A stretch of DNA of 64,000 bases from DATJGR01 sp041739525 (GTDB lineage Bacteria > Pseudomonadota > Gammaproteobacteria > Pseudomonadales > Azotimanducaceae). The stretch covers positions 7,093-71,092 of the forward strand of contig JBGSNQ010000075.1 in assembly GCA_041739525.1 (NCBI GenBank), read 5' to 3'. The notes below the pieces were generated by a model that did no database searches, was not told the origin of the DNA, and saw only the letters and a list, made by a program, of their open reading frames with translations. Each line of letters opens with the position of its first letter. The stretch's first letter is position 1. The position numbers and the translations under genes are program-made. Below, piece by piece: positions 42,837 through 51,304 of the stretch.

Positions 42837-43849
42837 AGCTGCTGCTGATCACCGATGCGTGGGAGCCGCAGACAAACGGCGTGGTCACCACGCTGAAGCA
42901 GGTCATCCCACACTTGAATGGTCGCGGCGTCGAGGTGGTAGTGGTGCATCCCGGCGAGTTTACAACCGCCGCGTTACCCGGTTACCCCGAGATCCGGATC
43001 GTTCTGGACGCATGGCGCGTCGGACGCCGGATTCGGCAAGAGCACGCCGACACCATTCACATCGCCACCGAAGGTCCGTTGGGGATTGCGGCGCGTATCC
43101 ACCTCACGCGCCGTTCGATCCCGTTCGCCACGTCGCTTCATACCAAATTCCCCGAGTACGTGTCGGCACGCACCGGATTGCCGCCATCCATCGGGTACGC
43201 GTTCTTACGCTGGTTCCATAGGCCCGCCGCGACCACTCTGGTTACAACGGCATCGCACAAACGTGAGCTGCAAAGCCGGGGTCTTCAACATCTCGCGGTA
43301 TGGGGCCGCGGTGTAGATACAGTGTCGTTCGCTCCGTGCCGTCTCACTCCACGCGATCGACCCAAGCTCCTTTACGTGGGTCGTATCGCAGTCGAGAAGA
43401 ATCTCGAGGCATTTCTGGATTTGCAGTGCGACGCTACCAAGGTGGTTGTAGGCGACGGTCCCGCGCGCGCAGAACTTCAGGCGCGCTATCCGAACGTACA
43501 GTGGGTCGGTTATCGATATGGGGCCGAACTCACCGCGTACTACGCGGACGCCGACGTACTCGTGTTCCCCTCCCGCACCGATACGTTCGGCCTCGTCATG
43601 CTCGAGGCAATGGCGTGCGGAACACCGGTGGCCGCGTATCCGGTTACCGGACCGGTAGACGTGGTCGTCGACGGCATCAACGGCGCGCTCGATGCCGAAC
43701 TCGGCGCCGCGGTTCGACGCGCTCTAACGGTTGATCGAAGGGGATGCCGAAGCTTCGCGTTACAGCACGGCTGGGAAGCGATCGCCGAGAGAATGCTGTC
43801 CCATCAGACGCCGATCGATCGGCTCGACGCGAACTTATATCCAATCTGA
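42833..43849 (+). CDS. GT4 family glycosyltransferase
   Basis: A 338-residue GT-B glycosyltransferase. It starts at TTG 42833, inside the stop of the phosphoesterase gene, and reads KLLLITDAWEPQTNGVVTTL. Features are the N-terminal acceptor domain (HIATEGPLGIAAR; TSLHTKFPEY), LLYVGRIAVEKNLEAF and the donor-site motif FPSRTDTFGLVMLEAMACGTP. It resembles sugar transferases for diacylglycerol (SqdX, MgtA, DgdA type). Translational coupling to a lipid-phosphoesterase supports a role in glycolipid formation, which is inferred. Confidence 0.87.
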   Translation: MKLLLITDAWEPQTNGVVTTLKQVIPHLNGRGVEVVVVHPGEFTTAALPGYPEIRIVLDAWRVGRRIRQEHADTIHIATEGPLGIAARIHLTRRSIPFATSLHTKFPEYVSARTGLPPSIGYAFLRWFHRPAATTLVTTASHKRELQSRGLQHLAVWGRGVDTVSFAPCRLTPRDRPKLLYVGRIAVEKNLEAFLDLQCDATKVVVGDGPARAELQARYPNVQWVGYRYGAELTAYYADADVLVFPSRTDTFGLVMLEAMACGTPVAAYPVTGPVDVVVDGINGALDAELGAAVRRALTVDRRGCRSFALQHGWEAIAERMLSHQTPIDRLDANLYPI

Positions 43850-43872
43850 GACTACGTTCGTAATATATTGAT

Positions 43873-45111
43873 TTATATATACTTATGAAGACCTTCTTCG
43901 ATCCATTCTAAGGCACCAAGACCCGCCTGCCTTCCGGTCGCGAAGCAGGCTGTCAGCAGGTAGCCCCCGGTCGGCGCCTCCCAATCGAGCATTTCGCCGG
44001 CACAGAACGTCCCAGGCAACGCCCTCACCATCAGACGTCGATCGAGCGCATCGAAGCTGACGCCACCGGCACTGCTGATGGCTTCCGCGATGGGCCGCAC
44101 AGCGATCAAACGGATAGGCAGCGCTTTGATCGAGGCAACCAGCGCCTCCGTATCGGCAAACCGATCCGGCGTCAGCACTTCTCGCAACAGTCCCAGCTTT
44201 ACACCACGCAAGCCCGTAGTCCGTTCGAGGTGACGAGACCAGCTGCTGGAACCGCGCGGCCGGGTCAACTCGTTGGAGAGTCGTCGGTCCGTTCGATCGG
44301 GCGCGAGGTCGATCCACAACAGTGCCTCGCCCCGCTTTTCGATGGCCTTGCGCAGTTGCGGCGCGAGTGCGTAAACGACACTGCCTTCGATACCGCCTGC
44401 GGTAATCACGAGTTCACCCGTTCGGCGCGCTCGTACCCCGCTCTCGTCGAGCACTTCGACAGCCACAGTCTTTACGGGGTGCCCCGCGTAACGCGTTCGA
44501 AATGTCCCACTCCAGGCCACGTCGAAGCCGCAATTCGCACTGCGAAGCGGAGCAACGGCAATGCCTTGCGATTCGAGCAAACCGACCCATGCCCCATCGG
44601 ACCCCAACCGCGGCCAACTGGCACCGCCAAGTGCGAGCACGGTTGCTGCGGGGCACGCTTCGATTTCGCCCTCGGGCGTAGCAAACACCAACGACGCGCC
44701 GTGCTGCGAGTGACGCCAGCCCACCCACCGATGGCGCGTGTGAAATGTCACGCCGGCGTGACGCAACCGGTGCAGCCACGCGCGCAATAGCGGCGCGGCC
44801 TTCATATCGGTAGGAAAAACCCGGCCGGAGGTGCCAACGAAGGTTTCAACGCCGAGTTGTCGTGCCCAGTCCCGCAGCGCTTCGGGGGCAAACTCTTCGA
44901 TGGCGCTCTGGAGCTGAGTGCGCGCCGAACCGTATCGCGACAGAAACGACTCATGGATCTCCGCGTGTGTAAGGTTCAGTCCACCTTTTCCCGCGAGTAG
45001 GAACTTGCGCCCGACCGATGGCATCGCGTCGTACACATCGACCGCACAACCACCTTCGGCCAGCACCTGCGCTGCCATCAGACCAGCCGGCCCGCCGCCG
45101 ATCACCGCCAC
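43873..45111 (-). CDS. BaiN/HI0933-type NAD(P)/FAD-dependent oxidoreductase
   Basis: A 412-residue flavoprotein of the HI0933/TIGR03862 type. It starts at GTG 45111 with the FAD-binding VIGGGPAGLMAAQVLAEGG; GKGGLNLTHAE (about residues 57-67) and GGYLLTACFATGRQAG near the C-terminus are family landmarks. The substrate is unknown for this branch. The start lies 8 nt after the S4-protein stop. The 3' end and following gap are unusually AT-rich for this genome. Confidence 0.88.
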   Translation of the reverse strand: MAVIGGGPAGLMAAQVLAEGGCAVDVYDAMPSVGRKFLLAGKGGLNLTHAEIHESFLSRYGSARTQLQSAIEEFAPEALRDWARQLGVETFVGTSGRVFPTDMKAAPLLRAWLHRLRHAGVTFHTRHRWVGWRHSQHGASLVFATPEGEIEACPAATVLALGGASWPRLGSDGAWVGLLESQGIAVAPLRSANCGFDVAWSGTFRTRYAGHPVKTVAVEVLDESGVRARRTGELVITAGGIEGSVVYALAPQLRKAIEKRGEALLWIDLAPDRTDRRLSNELTRPRGSSSWSRHLERTTGLRGVKLGLLREVLTPDRFADTEALVASIKALPIRLIAVRPIAEAISSAGGVSFDALDRRLMVRALPGTFCAGEMLDWEAPTGGYLLTACFATGRQAGLGALEWIEEGLHKYI

Positions 45112-45119
45112 GCGACGCG

Positions 45120-45347
45120 CTACGGCGCCCCCTCGATCACGCGGATCAGGTTGGCGTTCACCGCAACGGTCTGTCCCGCTCGAATCTTGCAGGTTTTCCG
45201 TAGTTCCGGTTGTCCGTCGACACTCACCTGTCCGCTCGCGACCAATGCCTTCGCGCTACCGCCGCTATCCGCGAGGCCGGTTACCTTCAGCAGCGCGGCG
45301 AGCGCGATGTGGTCGCCGCGCAGTTCGAAGTCGATCGATTGACTCAT
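45120..45347 (-). CDS. S4 domain RNA-binding protein (YbcJ-like)
   Basis: A 75-residue single S4 domain protein. The signature is LLKVTGLADSGGSAKALVAS followed by GQVSVDGQPELRKTCKIRAGQ, as in YbcJ. Such proteins bind structured RNA; a specific target is unknown. ATG 45347 overlaps the stop of the upstream monooxygenase gene (ATGA). Confidence 0.92.
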   Translation of the reverse strand: MSQSIDFELRGDHIALAALLKVTGLADSGGSAKALVASGQVSVDGQPELRKTCKIRAGQTVAVNANLIRVIEGAP

Positions 45348-46354
45348 GATTCCGCGGCAGCCGATTGGCTGCCGAGCCCGAATTCACGCGCCAACAACTC
45401 GTAGGAGCGGCGCCGTATCGCAGGATCGTACGTCCAGGTGTTAACGACGAGTTCATCCAGGCCATAGGTGTCGGCGAGCGCGCGGAGTTTGGTGGCCACC
45501 TGCGCCGCATCGCCGACGAACGATTTGCGATGCGTCGCCTCGAGTGACGCCATTTCATCGGGAGTGAACCCGTGCGCAGCGATGACGTCGGGCGACTGTA
45601 GCGGACCGAGCGCCCCGCGCATGCGGTCGATTCGCCAGCGATCGCGGCTCAGCGCGTGATGCCGCGCCACTGCATCGTCGTCAGCGGCAAGCGCCCATAC
45701 ACACAGCGTTGCCTGCGGCTTCGGCCGCTCCTCCGTAGGCTTGTACATCGAGTGATAAAGGCGCATCGCTTCCTCGGTACCCTCCCCGTCGCTGAAGAAA
45801 TACGCGTAGGCGTATGGGAGACCGAAGTGGGCGGCGAGCTGGGCGCCGTAGTTGGAGCTACCCAGAATCCAGATATCGGGGACCGTCGCGCCGCGGGGAT
45901 GCGCGATGACTCCTTTGTATGCAGCACCGGACAACCATGCGTGCAGGTCGCGCACCTGCTCCGGAAACCGTTCGGCCGCGGAATACGCGTTCGGGTTCAG
46001 CAACAGTGCCGTGGTCATGTCCGCGCCGGGCGCCCGTCCGACACCCAGATCCACCCGGCCCGGCGCGAGCGCATCGAGAACGCGGAATTGCTCGGCCACC
46101 TTCAGCGCCGAGTAGTGCGGCAACATCACGCCCGCGCTGCCGATGCGGATGCGACGGGTTCGCGCGGCGATTGCGGCGAGCAGAATTTCGGGCGCGGTTC
46201 CGACGATGGTCGGAAGACTGTGATGCTCGCTCAACCAGAACCGGTGATAGCCAAGAGATTCGCACCAGGGCGCAAGTTCCAGCGTGCTGCGAATGGCCGC
46301 GTCTTCGTTCTGACCGGCAACCGCGATCGATTGGTCGAGTACGGATAACTTCAT
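45344..46354 (-). CDS. LLM class flavin-dependent oxidoreductase
   Basis: A 336-residue luciferase-like monooxygenase of the MsnO8/YhbW type. The start MKLSVLDQSIAVAG is followed by RFWLSEHHSLPTIVGTAPE, LAPGRVDLGVGRAPG and IWILGSSNYGAQLAA, all family hallmarks of the FMN-binding TIM barrel. ATG 46354 is chosen; a longer frame to 47017 would run into the divergent MFS gene. It heads an operon with the S4 protein and the flavoprotein. Confidence 0.92.
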   Translation of the reverse strand: MKLSVLDQSIAVAGQNEDAAIRSTLELAPWCESLGYHRFWLSEHHSLPTIVGTAPEILLAAIAARTRRIRIGSAGVMLPHYSALKVAEQFRVLDALAPGRVDLGVGRAPGADMTTALLLNPNAYSAAERFPEQVRDLHAWLSGAAYKGVIAHPRGATVPDIWILGSSNYGAQLAAHFGLPYAYAYFFSDGEGTEEAMRLYHSMYKPTEERPKPQATLCVWALAADDDAVARHHALSRDRWRIDRMRGALGPLQSPDVIAAHGFTPDEMASLEATHRKSFVGDAAQVATKLRALADTYGLDELVVNTWTYDPAIRRRSYELLAREFGLGSQSAAAES

Positions 46355-46454
46355 GGTGCGTGAATGATACGGGCAATCGTCGGACGCGCCATGCATCGGC
46401 GTGCTCTCCTCCCGTACACTTGGCGTCCAATCGACGTAACGCCGCGCAGTTGTC

Positions 46455-48137
46455 TTGAACGCACCCGAATCTCCCGATACGGAACCGGCACCGGTTTCTG
46501 CGCTGTCGCCATTTCGCTTCCCGGTGTTTCGCGATGTGTGGATCGCCAGTACGGTGTCCAATCTGGGCGGGATGATCCAGTCGGTTGGTGCAGCGTGGAT
46601 GATGATCTCCATCGCGCAATCGGCCGATATGGTTGCGCTGGTGCAGGCGTCGGTCACGTTACCGACGATGCTGTTGTCGCTGATTGCCGGCGCGATGGCC
46701 GACAACCTCGACCGTCGCAAGGTGATGCTCGCCGCGCAGAGTTTCATGCTCACGATTTCCGTGCTGCTCGCCGTATGCGCGTGGACCGGCGTCATCACTC
46801 CCTGGCTCTTGCTGTCGCTAACGTTTCTGATCGGCTGCGGCGCGGCATTCAACGCGCCGGCGTGGCAAGCGTCGGTGGGCGACCTGGTACCGCGTACGGA
46901 ACTGCCCGGTGCGGTTGCGCTGAACAGCATGGGCTTCAACATCGCGCGCAGCGTTGGCCCGGCGATCGGCGGCGGAATCGTTGCAGCCGCGGGTGCTGCA
47001 ACGGCTTTTACCGTCAACGCGCTGAGCTACATCGCGTTGATCAGAGTGCTCGCGCGGTGGCGGCCACCCCCGAATCCGCAAGTGCTGCCGCGGGAAACAC
47101 TCGGTATCGCCGTTGCCGCAGGTATTCGCTACGTAGCGATGTCACCAGCGATTCGAATCGTTCTCGTACGAAGCGCGTTGTTCTGCATCGGTGCGAGCGC
47201 CGTGATGGCACTGATGCCGCTGGTCGCGAAAGTGCTGATTGCGGGCGGGCCACTCACGTACGGTTTGTTGCTCGGCGCATTCGGGGTGGGCGCCGTTGGC
47301 GGTGCGTTCGCGACCTCGCGCTTGCGCAAAGTGCTGTCGACTGAAGCAATCGTGCGCTACGGCAGCCTCGCATTCGCCATTGCCGCCGCGGGCGCGGCCC
47401 TGAGCCCGTATCTGCTCGCAACGATGGCGGTGCTGATGCTCGCCGGTGCGGGTTGGGTGCTGACGCTGTCGACCTTCAACGTGGCTGTGCAGATGTCCGC
47501 GCCGCGTTGGGTAGTGGCGCGTGCGCTGTCGATGTATCAGATGTCTGCCTTCGGCGGACTCGCCGCCGGAAGCTGGTTATGGGGCAGCGTTGCCGCGAGC
47601 CAGGGTGTCAAAGAAGCGCTGCTGTTCGCGACGATCGTTCTCGCTGCTTCGGCATTGTTCGGGTTGTGGCTGCGACTGGCCCAATCAGAGGAGGTCAACC
47701 TCGACCCGCTTCGACTCTGGACCGCACCGGCCACTGCCGTGCCGGTTCAGCTGCGAACCGGGCCAGTGGTCGTAACCGTGGAGTACATCATCCAGCCGGA
47801 AGACGTGATGGAATTCCTCGCCGCCATGGCAGAGCGACGCCGCATCCGGCGCCGCGACGGCGCACTCGGCTGGCGATTGCTCCGCGATCTCGCCGATCCA
47901 CGACTATGGATCGAACGTTATGAAGCCCCTACGTGGCTCGACTACATCCGGCTGAACAATCGACTGACACAGGATGACGCGATCATTCCCGCGCGATTGC
48001 GCGCTTTGCATCGCGGACCGGAAGCGCCTCGCGTGCGGCGGATGATCGAACGTCAGACGGGATCGCTACCGGCGGGCAACACGCCCGATTCGGAGGAATT
48101 GGCCGAGCCGCTGACGGACCCGACGCGAGCCTCGTAG
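46455..48137 (+). CDS. MFS transporter with C-terminal ABM-like domain
   Basis: A 560-residue protein. Residues about 20-420 form a 12-helix MFS_3 (EntS-like) exporter (motif A GAMADNLDRRKVM). Residues about 430-545 are soluble and resemble the antibiotic biosynthesis monooxygenase fold (VVVTVEYIIQPEDVMEFLAA; RDGALGWRLLRDLADPRLWI, cited in part). The start is TTG 46455. It is divergent from the monooxygenase gene by 100 nt. Such MFS-ABM fusions are known in proteobacteria; the substrate cannot be told. Confidence 0.88.
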   Translation: MNAPESPDTEPAPVSALSPFRFPVFRDVWIASTVSNLGGMIQSVGAAWMMISIAQSADMVALVQASVTLPTMLLSLIAGAMADNLDRRKVMLAAQSFMLTISVLLAVCAWTGVITPWLLLSLTFLIGCGAAFNAPAWQASVGDLVPRTELPGAVALNSMGFNIARSVGPAIGGGIVAAAGAATAFTVNALSYIALIRVLARWRPPPNPQVLPRETLGIAVAAGIRYVAMSPAIRIVLVRSALFCIGASAVMALMPLVAKVLIAGGPLTYGLLLGAFGVGAVGGAFATSRLRKVLSTEAIVRYGSLAFAIAAAGAALSPYLLATMAVLMLAGAGWVLTLSTFNVAVQMSAPRWVVARALSMYQMSAFGGLAAGSWLWGSVAASQGVKEALLFATIVLAASALFGLWLRLAQSEEVNLDPLRLWTAPATAVPVQLRTGPVVVTVEYIIQPEDVMEFLAAMAERRRIRRRDGALGWRLLRDLADPRLWIERYEAPTWLDYIRLNNRLTQDDAIIPARLRALHRGPEAPRVRRMIERQTGSLPAGNTPDSEELAEPLTDPTRAS

Positions 48138-48197
48138 AGACTAGCTGCTACGCATCGAGAGGATGCGCGCCGCCCCGCCCCTTTATGATCTCGTTGG

Positions 48198-48416
48198 TTA
48201 CTCGCCCAGAACGGAGGGCGTTTGACCCAGCACCTCGAGCGCCGCCGACTGATGTGCAGGTTGCGAGCCGCGATCTTGCACGGGAGGCGGTGCATCGAGG
48301 TGTTCTGCTAGAAGACCTGGTTCGTGAGATCTGTTCTGACCCACCACCAGCCAAACTGAAAGTGCCACTGCCATCACTGCAGCCAGCAGCGCACGGCCGC
48401 GATTCGGGCTTTCCAT
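48198..48416 (-). CDS. small membrane-anchored hypothetical protein
   Basis: A 72-residue frame with a good start: AGGAG and GGGG lie 4-11 nt before ATG 48416. The N-terminus has a positive head and one hydrophobic segment (ALLAAVMAVALSVWLVVG); the rest is polar and proline/glutamine-rich. It looks like a single-pass or signal-anchored protein facing the periplasm. I do not recognise a family. It is convergent with the MFS gene. Confidence 0.5.
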   Translation of the reverse strand: MESPNRGRALLAAVMAVALSVWLVVGQNRSHEPGLLAEHLDAPPPVQDRGSQPAHQSAALEVLGQTPSVLGE

Positions 48417-48530
48417 TTCCCCTACTCCTACCTATCCATCCTGGACGCGTTTCCGAACAATCCCAGATCGCGCCCCTTTGGTCAAGCGTTGGCGGCTCCC
48501 TTCGTTGCGCGACTTTCGCGAGAGTGGATG

Positions 48531-49105
48531 TCAGCCAAGACCCGACGAACGGCGGAAAGCAAATCCATATGCGCGGCAACCCGTGGTGCGAAACGGTATG
48601 AACAACCCGAAACGTTGAAAATACCCGGCGTAGCCGACTCGCCGCCGACCTTTGCGCCTCAATGTTCGCATCGATGACAGATTGACGACTTCGACGAACG
48701 ACACCCCAACGAGATGACCCTGTTTCGCGAGATGCCGATCTACGGTTTTGGCTAACGCCTCATTGAGATGCAATCCTCGATAATTCGGGAGCGTAAGCGC
48801 CTTGTACCTGTAGACCAGGCCTGGGTTCCACGTCACGTCCCATTCGGGAGTGTGCCGGACAGGTCCTCGAGTCGCGCGCCAGCTATAGCTGACGAGTTGG
48901 TCGCCCGCGAATGCGCCGACGCATACATCGCCGCGCGCCAATGCCGCCTCGACAGACTCTCGCCGAAAATCCAGACCGTCGCGACCGACATAACCGGCGT
49001 GAGTATGCGGACGTCGATGCCTGACGGAAGACGCGGCATCTCGCCGCCGGAGTCTGACGGGCTGGCTTGTACTGCGTAGAGATGCAATCCGAACGCGCGC
49101 TTCAT
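48531..49105 (-). pseudogene. GNAT-type acetyltransferase, frameshifted
   Basis: The N-terminal portion reads MKRAFGLHLYAV...GIDVRILTP in one frame and the remainder (RRESVEAALARGDVCVGAF, ALTLPNYRGLHLNEALAKT, VSFVEVVNLSSMRTL) continues in another. The two frames meet around 48985-49005. Together they make one plausible GNAT-like protein of about 190 residues with the acetyl-CoA loop region near YRGLHLNEAL. Either a single-base indel has inactivated it or the assembly has an error. ATG 49105 is the likely original start. Confidence 0.6.
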
Positions 49106-49615
49106 CGTGTTGGCCGCCTTTACGAATAGCGACTGCCACCGCGAAGGGGTCGGGATATCGGGTCGAGGCGTTGAGGGCGAAGCGTCCACGCTCAGCTGTT
49201 TCCATTCGCAAGAACGTTCACGGGTAGACTCACCCTAACAACATCGCCTAGCCGCGACGTCTGGCACACAAACGCCCCCCCTCGCCGGATTCGTTGGAGT
49301 CGAACGCGCGCGCGGCACGATCACGTTTCGAATCCCAACAGATATGAACCATACACTGAAGGTCGGCACCTGAGGACCGACGCTCGCGTAATCGGATGCT
49401 CGCGATCAGAGCGCGCAAAAGCGAACTTTTCAACCTGACCTGGGAAGACTATTCGGACGGTGTGATCACGGCGCTCGATCGCTTACGAAGAACAATGGCT
49501 GGACATAACCTCGCCGACATCTGAAGGTAGCATTTCGGGATGAGGGTCGAACGCATGCTGCGCGCCTCGTCTGGTCCGCGGCTCGCGCACGACAAGTCAA
49601 TGAATGGGGGTTGAG
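49106..49615. other. gap with no recognised gene
   Basis: Beyond a possible N-terminal extension of the broken GNAT gene, no frame shows motifs or a credible ribosome binding site. I see no repeats, insertion-sequence ends or RNA genes here. Confidence 0.4.
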
Positions 49616-50047
49616 ATGCTTCGATACGCATTGGTGTCAGTGTTGGTGTTGCTCGCGGCAGGCACACATGCTTCCGCGGCTGAGCTCATGAGCGCGGATG
49701 AACTGGAAATCTCGAAGATTGAGGAAGGGTGGAACGAAGCAAGTAAGAATAGAAGCAAGGCGTTCTACGAAAAATACGTTGCGGATGAGTTCACGTACGT
49801 CGACGACAAGGGCGAGTTCATAAACGGTCGGGCCGCCTTCATGGACCACGCGATGGACATGCCTCGGGCCGATGAGGTCACAACATCGAACGGGATAGTC
49901 AAGGTTCACGGCACGACCGGGGTGGCTACTGGTCGACGGTGGGCTAGAAACAGCACCGCTCTTTCCGTGACTCGCTATACAACCGTATACGTCAAAGGCG
50001 GCGATGGATGGATGATCGTCGCATCTCAAGAAACGAGAGTGAAATAG
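49616..50047 (+). CDS. secreted NTF2-like (DUF4440/SnoaL) protein
   Basis: A 143-residue protein with a signal peptide (MLRYALVSVLVLLAAGTHASA) and an NTF2-like fold: EISKIEEGWNEASKNRS, then FTYVDDKGEFINGRAAFMDH and a C-terminal GDGWMIVASQ strand. Such proteins bind small ligands or act as accessory subunits; the function is unknown. I chose ATG 49616, preceded by GGGGG and TTGAG; an in-frame ATG at 49604 would put charged residues before the signal. Confidence 0.8.
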   Translation: MLRYALVSVLVLLAAGTHASAAELMSADELEISKIEEGWNEASKNRSKAFYEKYVADEFTYVDDKGEFINGRAAFMDHAMDMPRADEVTTSNGIVKVHGTTGVATGRRWARNSTALSVTRYTTVYVKGGDGWMIVASQETRVK

Positions 50048-50225
50048 CCCAATTGAAGCTGAGCTCGCCGATCCGTGTGCACGGCTGGTTCAGATCCCAC
50101 GAGCGTCGAATCGCTGATACCGCGCAACGTCGTGAGCGCATCTTCGCCTACACGCGTGAGAACCAGCGGTACCAAATGCACCACGCGCCCTGTTTACTCG
50201 GCAGGCGCTTCTCCATCAGATTGGC

Positions 50226-50402
50226 TTAGTCGGCCACGCTGGGGTGGGCCTTTCGCTTTTTTTCGAGCCCCCGCAGACTCGCGAGAGCGTCAGCGAAGAG
50301 CCTCGCTTGCAAGGCATCGATCGCCCCGTTCTCTTGGTTTGACGTGAGTGCTCGTCGACGATCCTCTGCCGTCGTTGGCGGTAACTTGAAGTCGGATTCC
50401 AT
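50226..50402 (-). CDS. small hypothetical protein
   Basis: A 58-residue frame: starts MESDFKLPPTTAEDRRRALT, ends KKRKAHPSVAD. Composition is helical and charged (AIDALQARLFADALASLRG) and looks protein-like, but the Shine-Dalgarno is weak and no family is recognised. It lies in an otherwise empty stretch and could be chance. Confidence 0.35.
   Translation of the reverse strand: MESDFKLPPTTAEDRRRALTSNQENGAIDALQARLFADALASLRGLEKKRKAHPSVAD
50232..50263 (+). terminator. possible rho-independent terminator
   Basis: GGCCAC and GTGGGCC can pair (one bulged G) around a short loop, followed by TTTCGCTTTTTTT. It would end transcription of the NTF2-like gene 185 nt upstream. It overlaps the end of the small minus-strand frame, so at most one reading may be meaningful. 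Confidence 0.45.
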
Positions 50403-51304
50403 CGTTCGATTCCGTCAGACGTTTATGCGACAGACTTGGTACGTTAGACGCCTGTCGTTACCGTTTCGTGACGGTAGAATTCGACTGATTCCAGGCCGCG
50501 TCTGAAGCGCTTTCGCCGGCCGACCGGCGAACGGTCTGTATGAACGGGCAAGTGGTTGCTGCTCAAGCCATCTCGGCGCACCGACACTCGAAACGCGAAT
50601 CGGCATAGCAGTCAGGCACGTTGACGGGTACCTGGTCCCGGGCACACGCGCCGACCTCAGCGCTCGCTCGAGGTCGAAAAGGGGTTTTGAGGCTGTCGCG
50701 ATGCTCGCACAGGCCGATGCCATCGCAAAGGACTTCGGCCTCGCTGGCGGAACACTGCCAGTCTCATCTGATGGCAAGCGTCAAATCGGCGAAGAGAATA
50801 AAACCAAACCGGAAGATGCGCCGATTCGCCGCGCTCGTCACGTGAGCGCCTCCGCACGCGGCCAGCTAGTCGACGATCTTCCCTGGTTCTCGGTGGAGTC
50901 TCGAAATCAGAATCGACGTGTCGATGCGCCTTCGTCTTCGTGCGTGTATCAGTGCCGCGAGTGCCAGCAACCCAGTTCCGACCAAAAAGATGAAAGATGG
51001 ATCCATTGCCGTTCTTGTCCGTTGTTACCTCGGACATTCGGCCAAAAGTATGCGACAAGCCGATGACGCTGGAGCTTTGCCCTCGTGAACGGGCACGACG
51101 AATATGCCTACGCAGTCGCGCATCAGTACGTTGACGGTTGCCGCTGTCAGGTCCCGACGCATTGGCTCACCGGATCGACAGAGGGGCGATTTCGTAGATC
51201 GGGGGCAATCTGGCAATCCCCGGGTTCGCCGGGAAGTTGTCACGTTGTCGTAACAGTCGCTCCCGACACTTGCGACGATCGCCCCTACGTCATCGGAGAA
51301 GACA
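50403..51304. other. 902-nt region, no convincing gene
   Basis: A plus-strand frame running to 51066 has a stretch that looks protein-like around 50590-50760 (VRHVDGYLVPGTRADL ... MLAQADAIAKDFGLAGGTLP), but it has no good start, loses coding character downstream and matches nothing I know. It may be a decayed gene. The last 60 nt hold the leader of the next gene with GGAGAAG before its ATG. Confidence 0.4.

Noticed and set aside
43855..43890. AT-rich patch as a promoter or integration scar
   Set aside because: It lies between convergent gene ends where promoters are not expected, and has no repeats; probably neutral or a weak terminator region.
51230..51270. Pho box before the phytase-like gene (TTGTCAC ... 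TCGTAAC)
   Set aside because: Only one heptamer fits; the second, 11 nt on, matches about half of the consensus.
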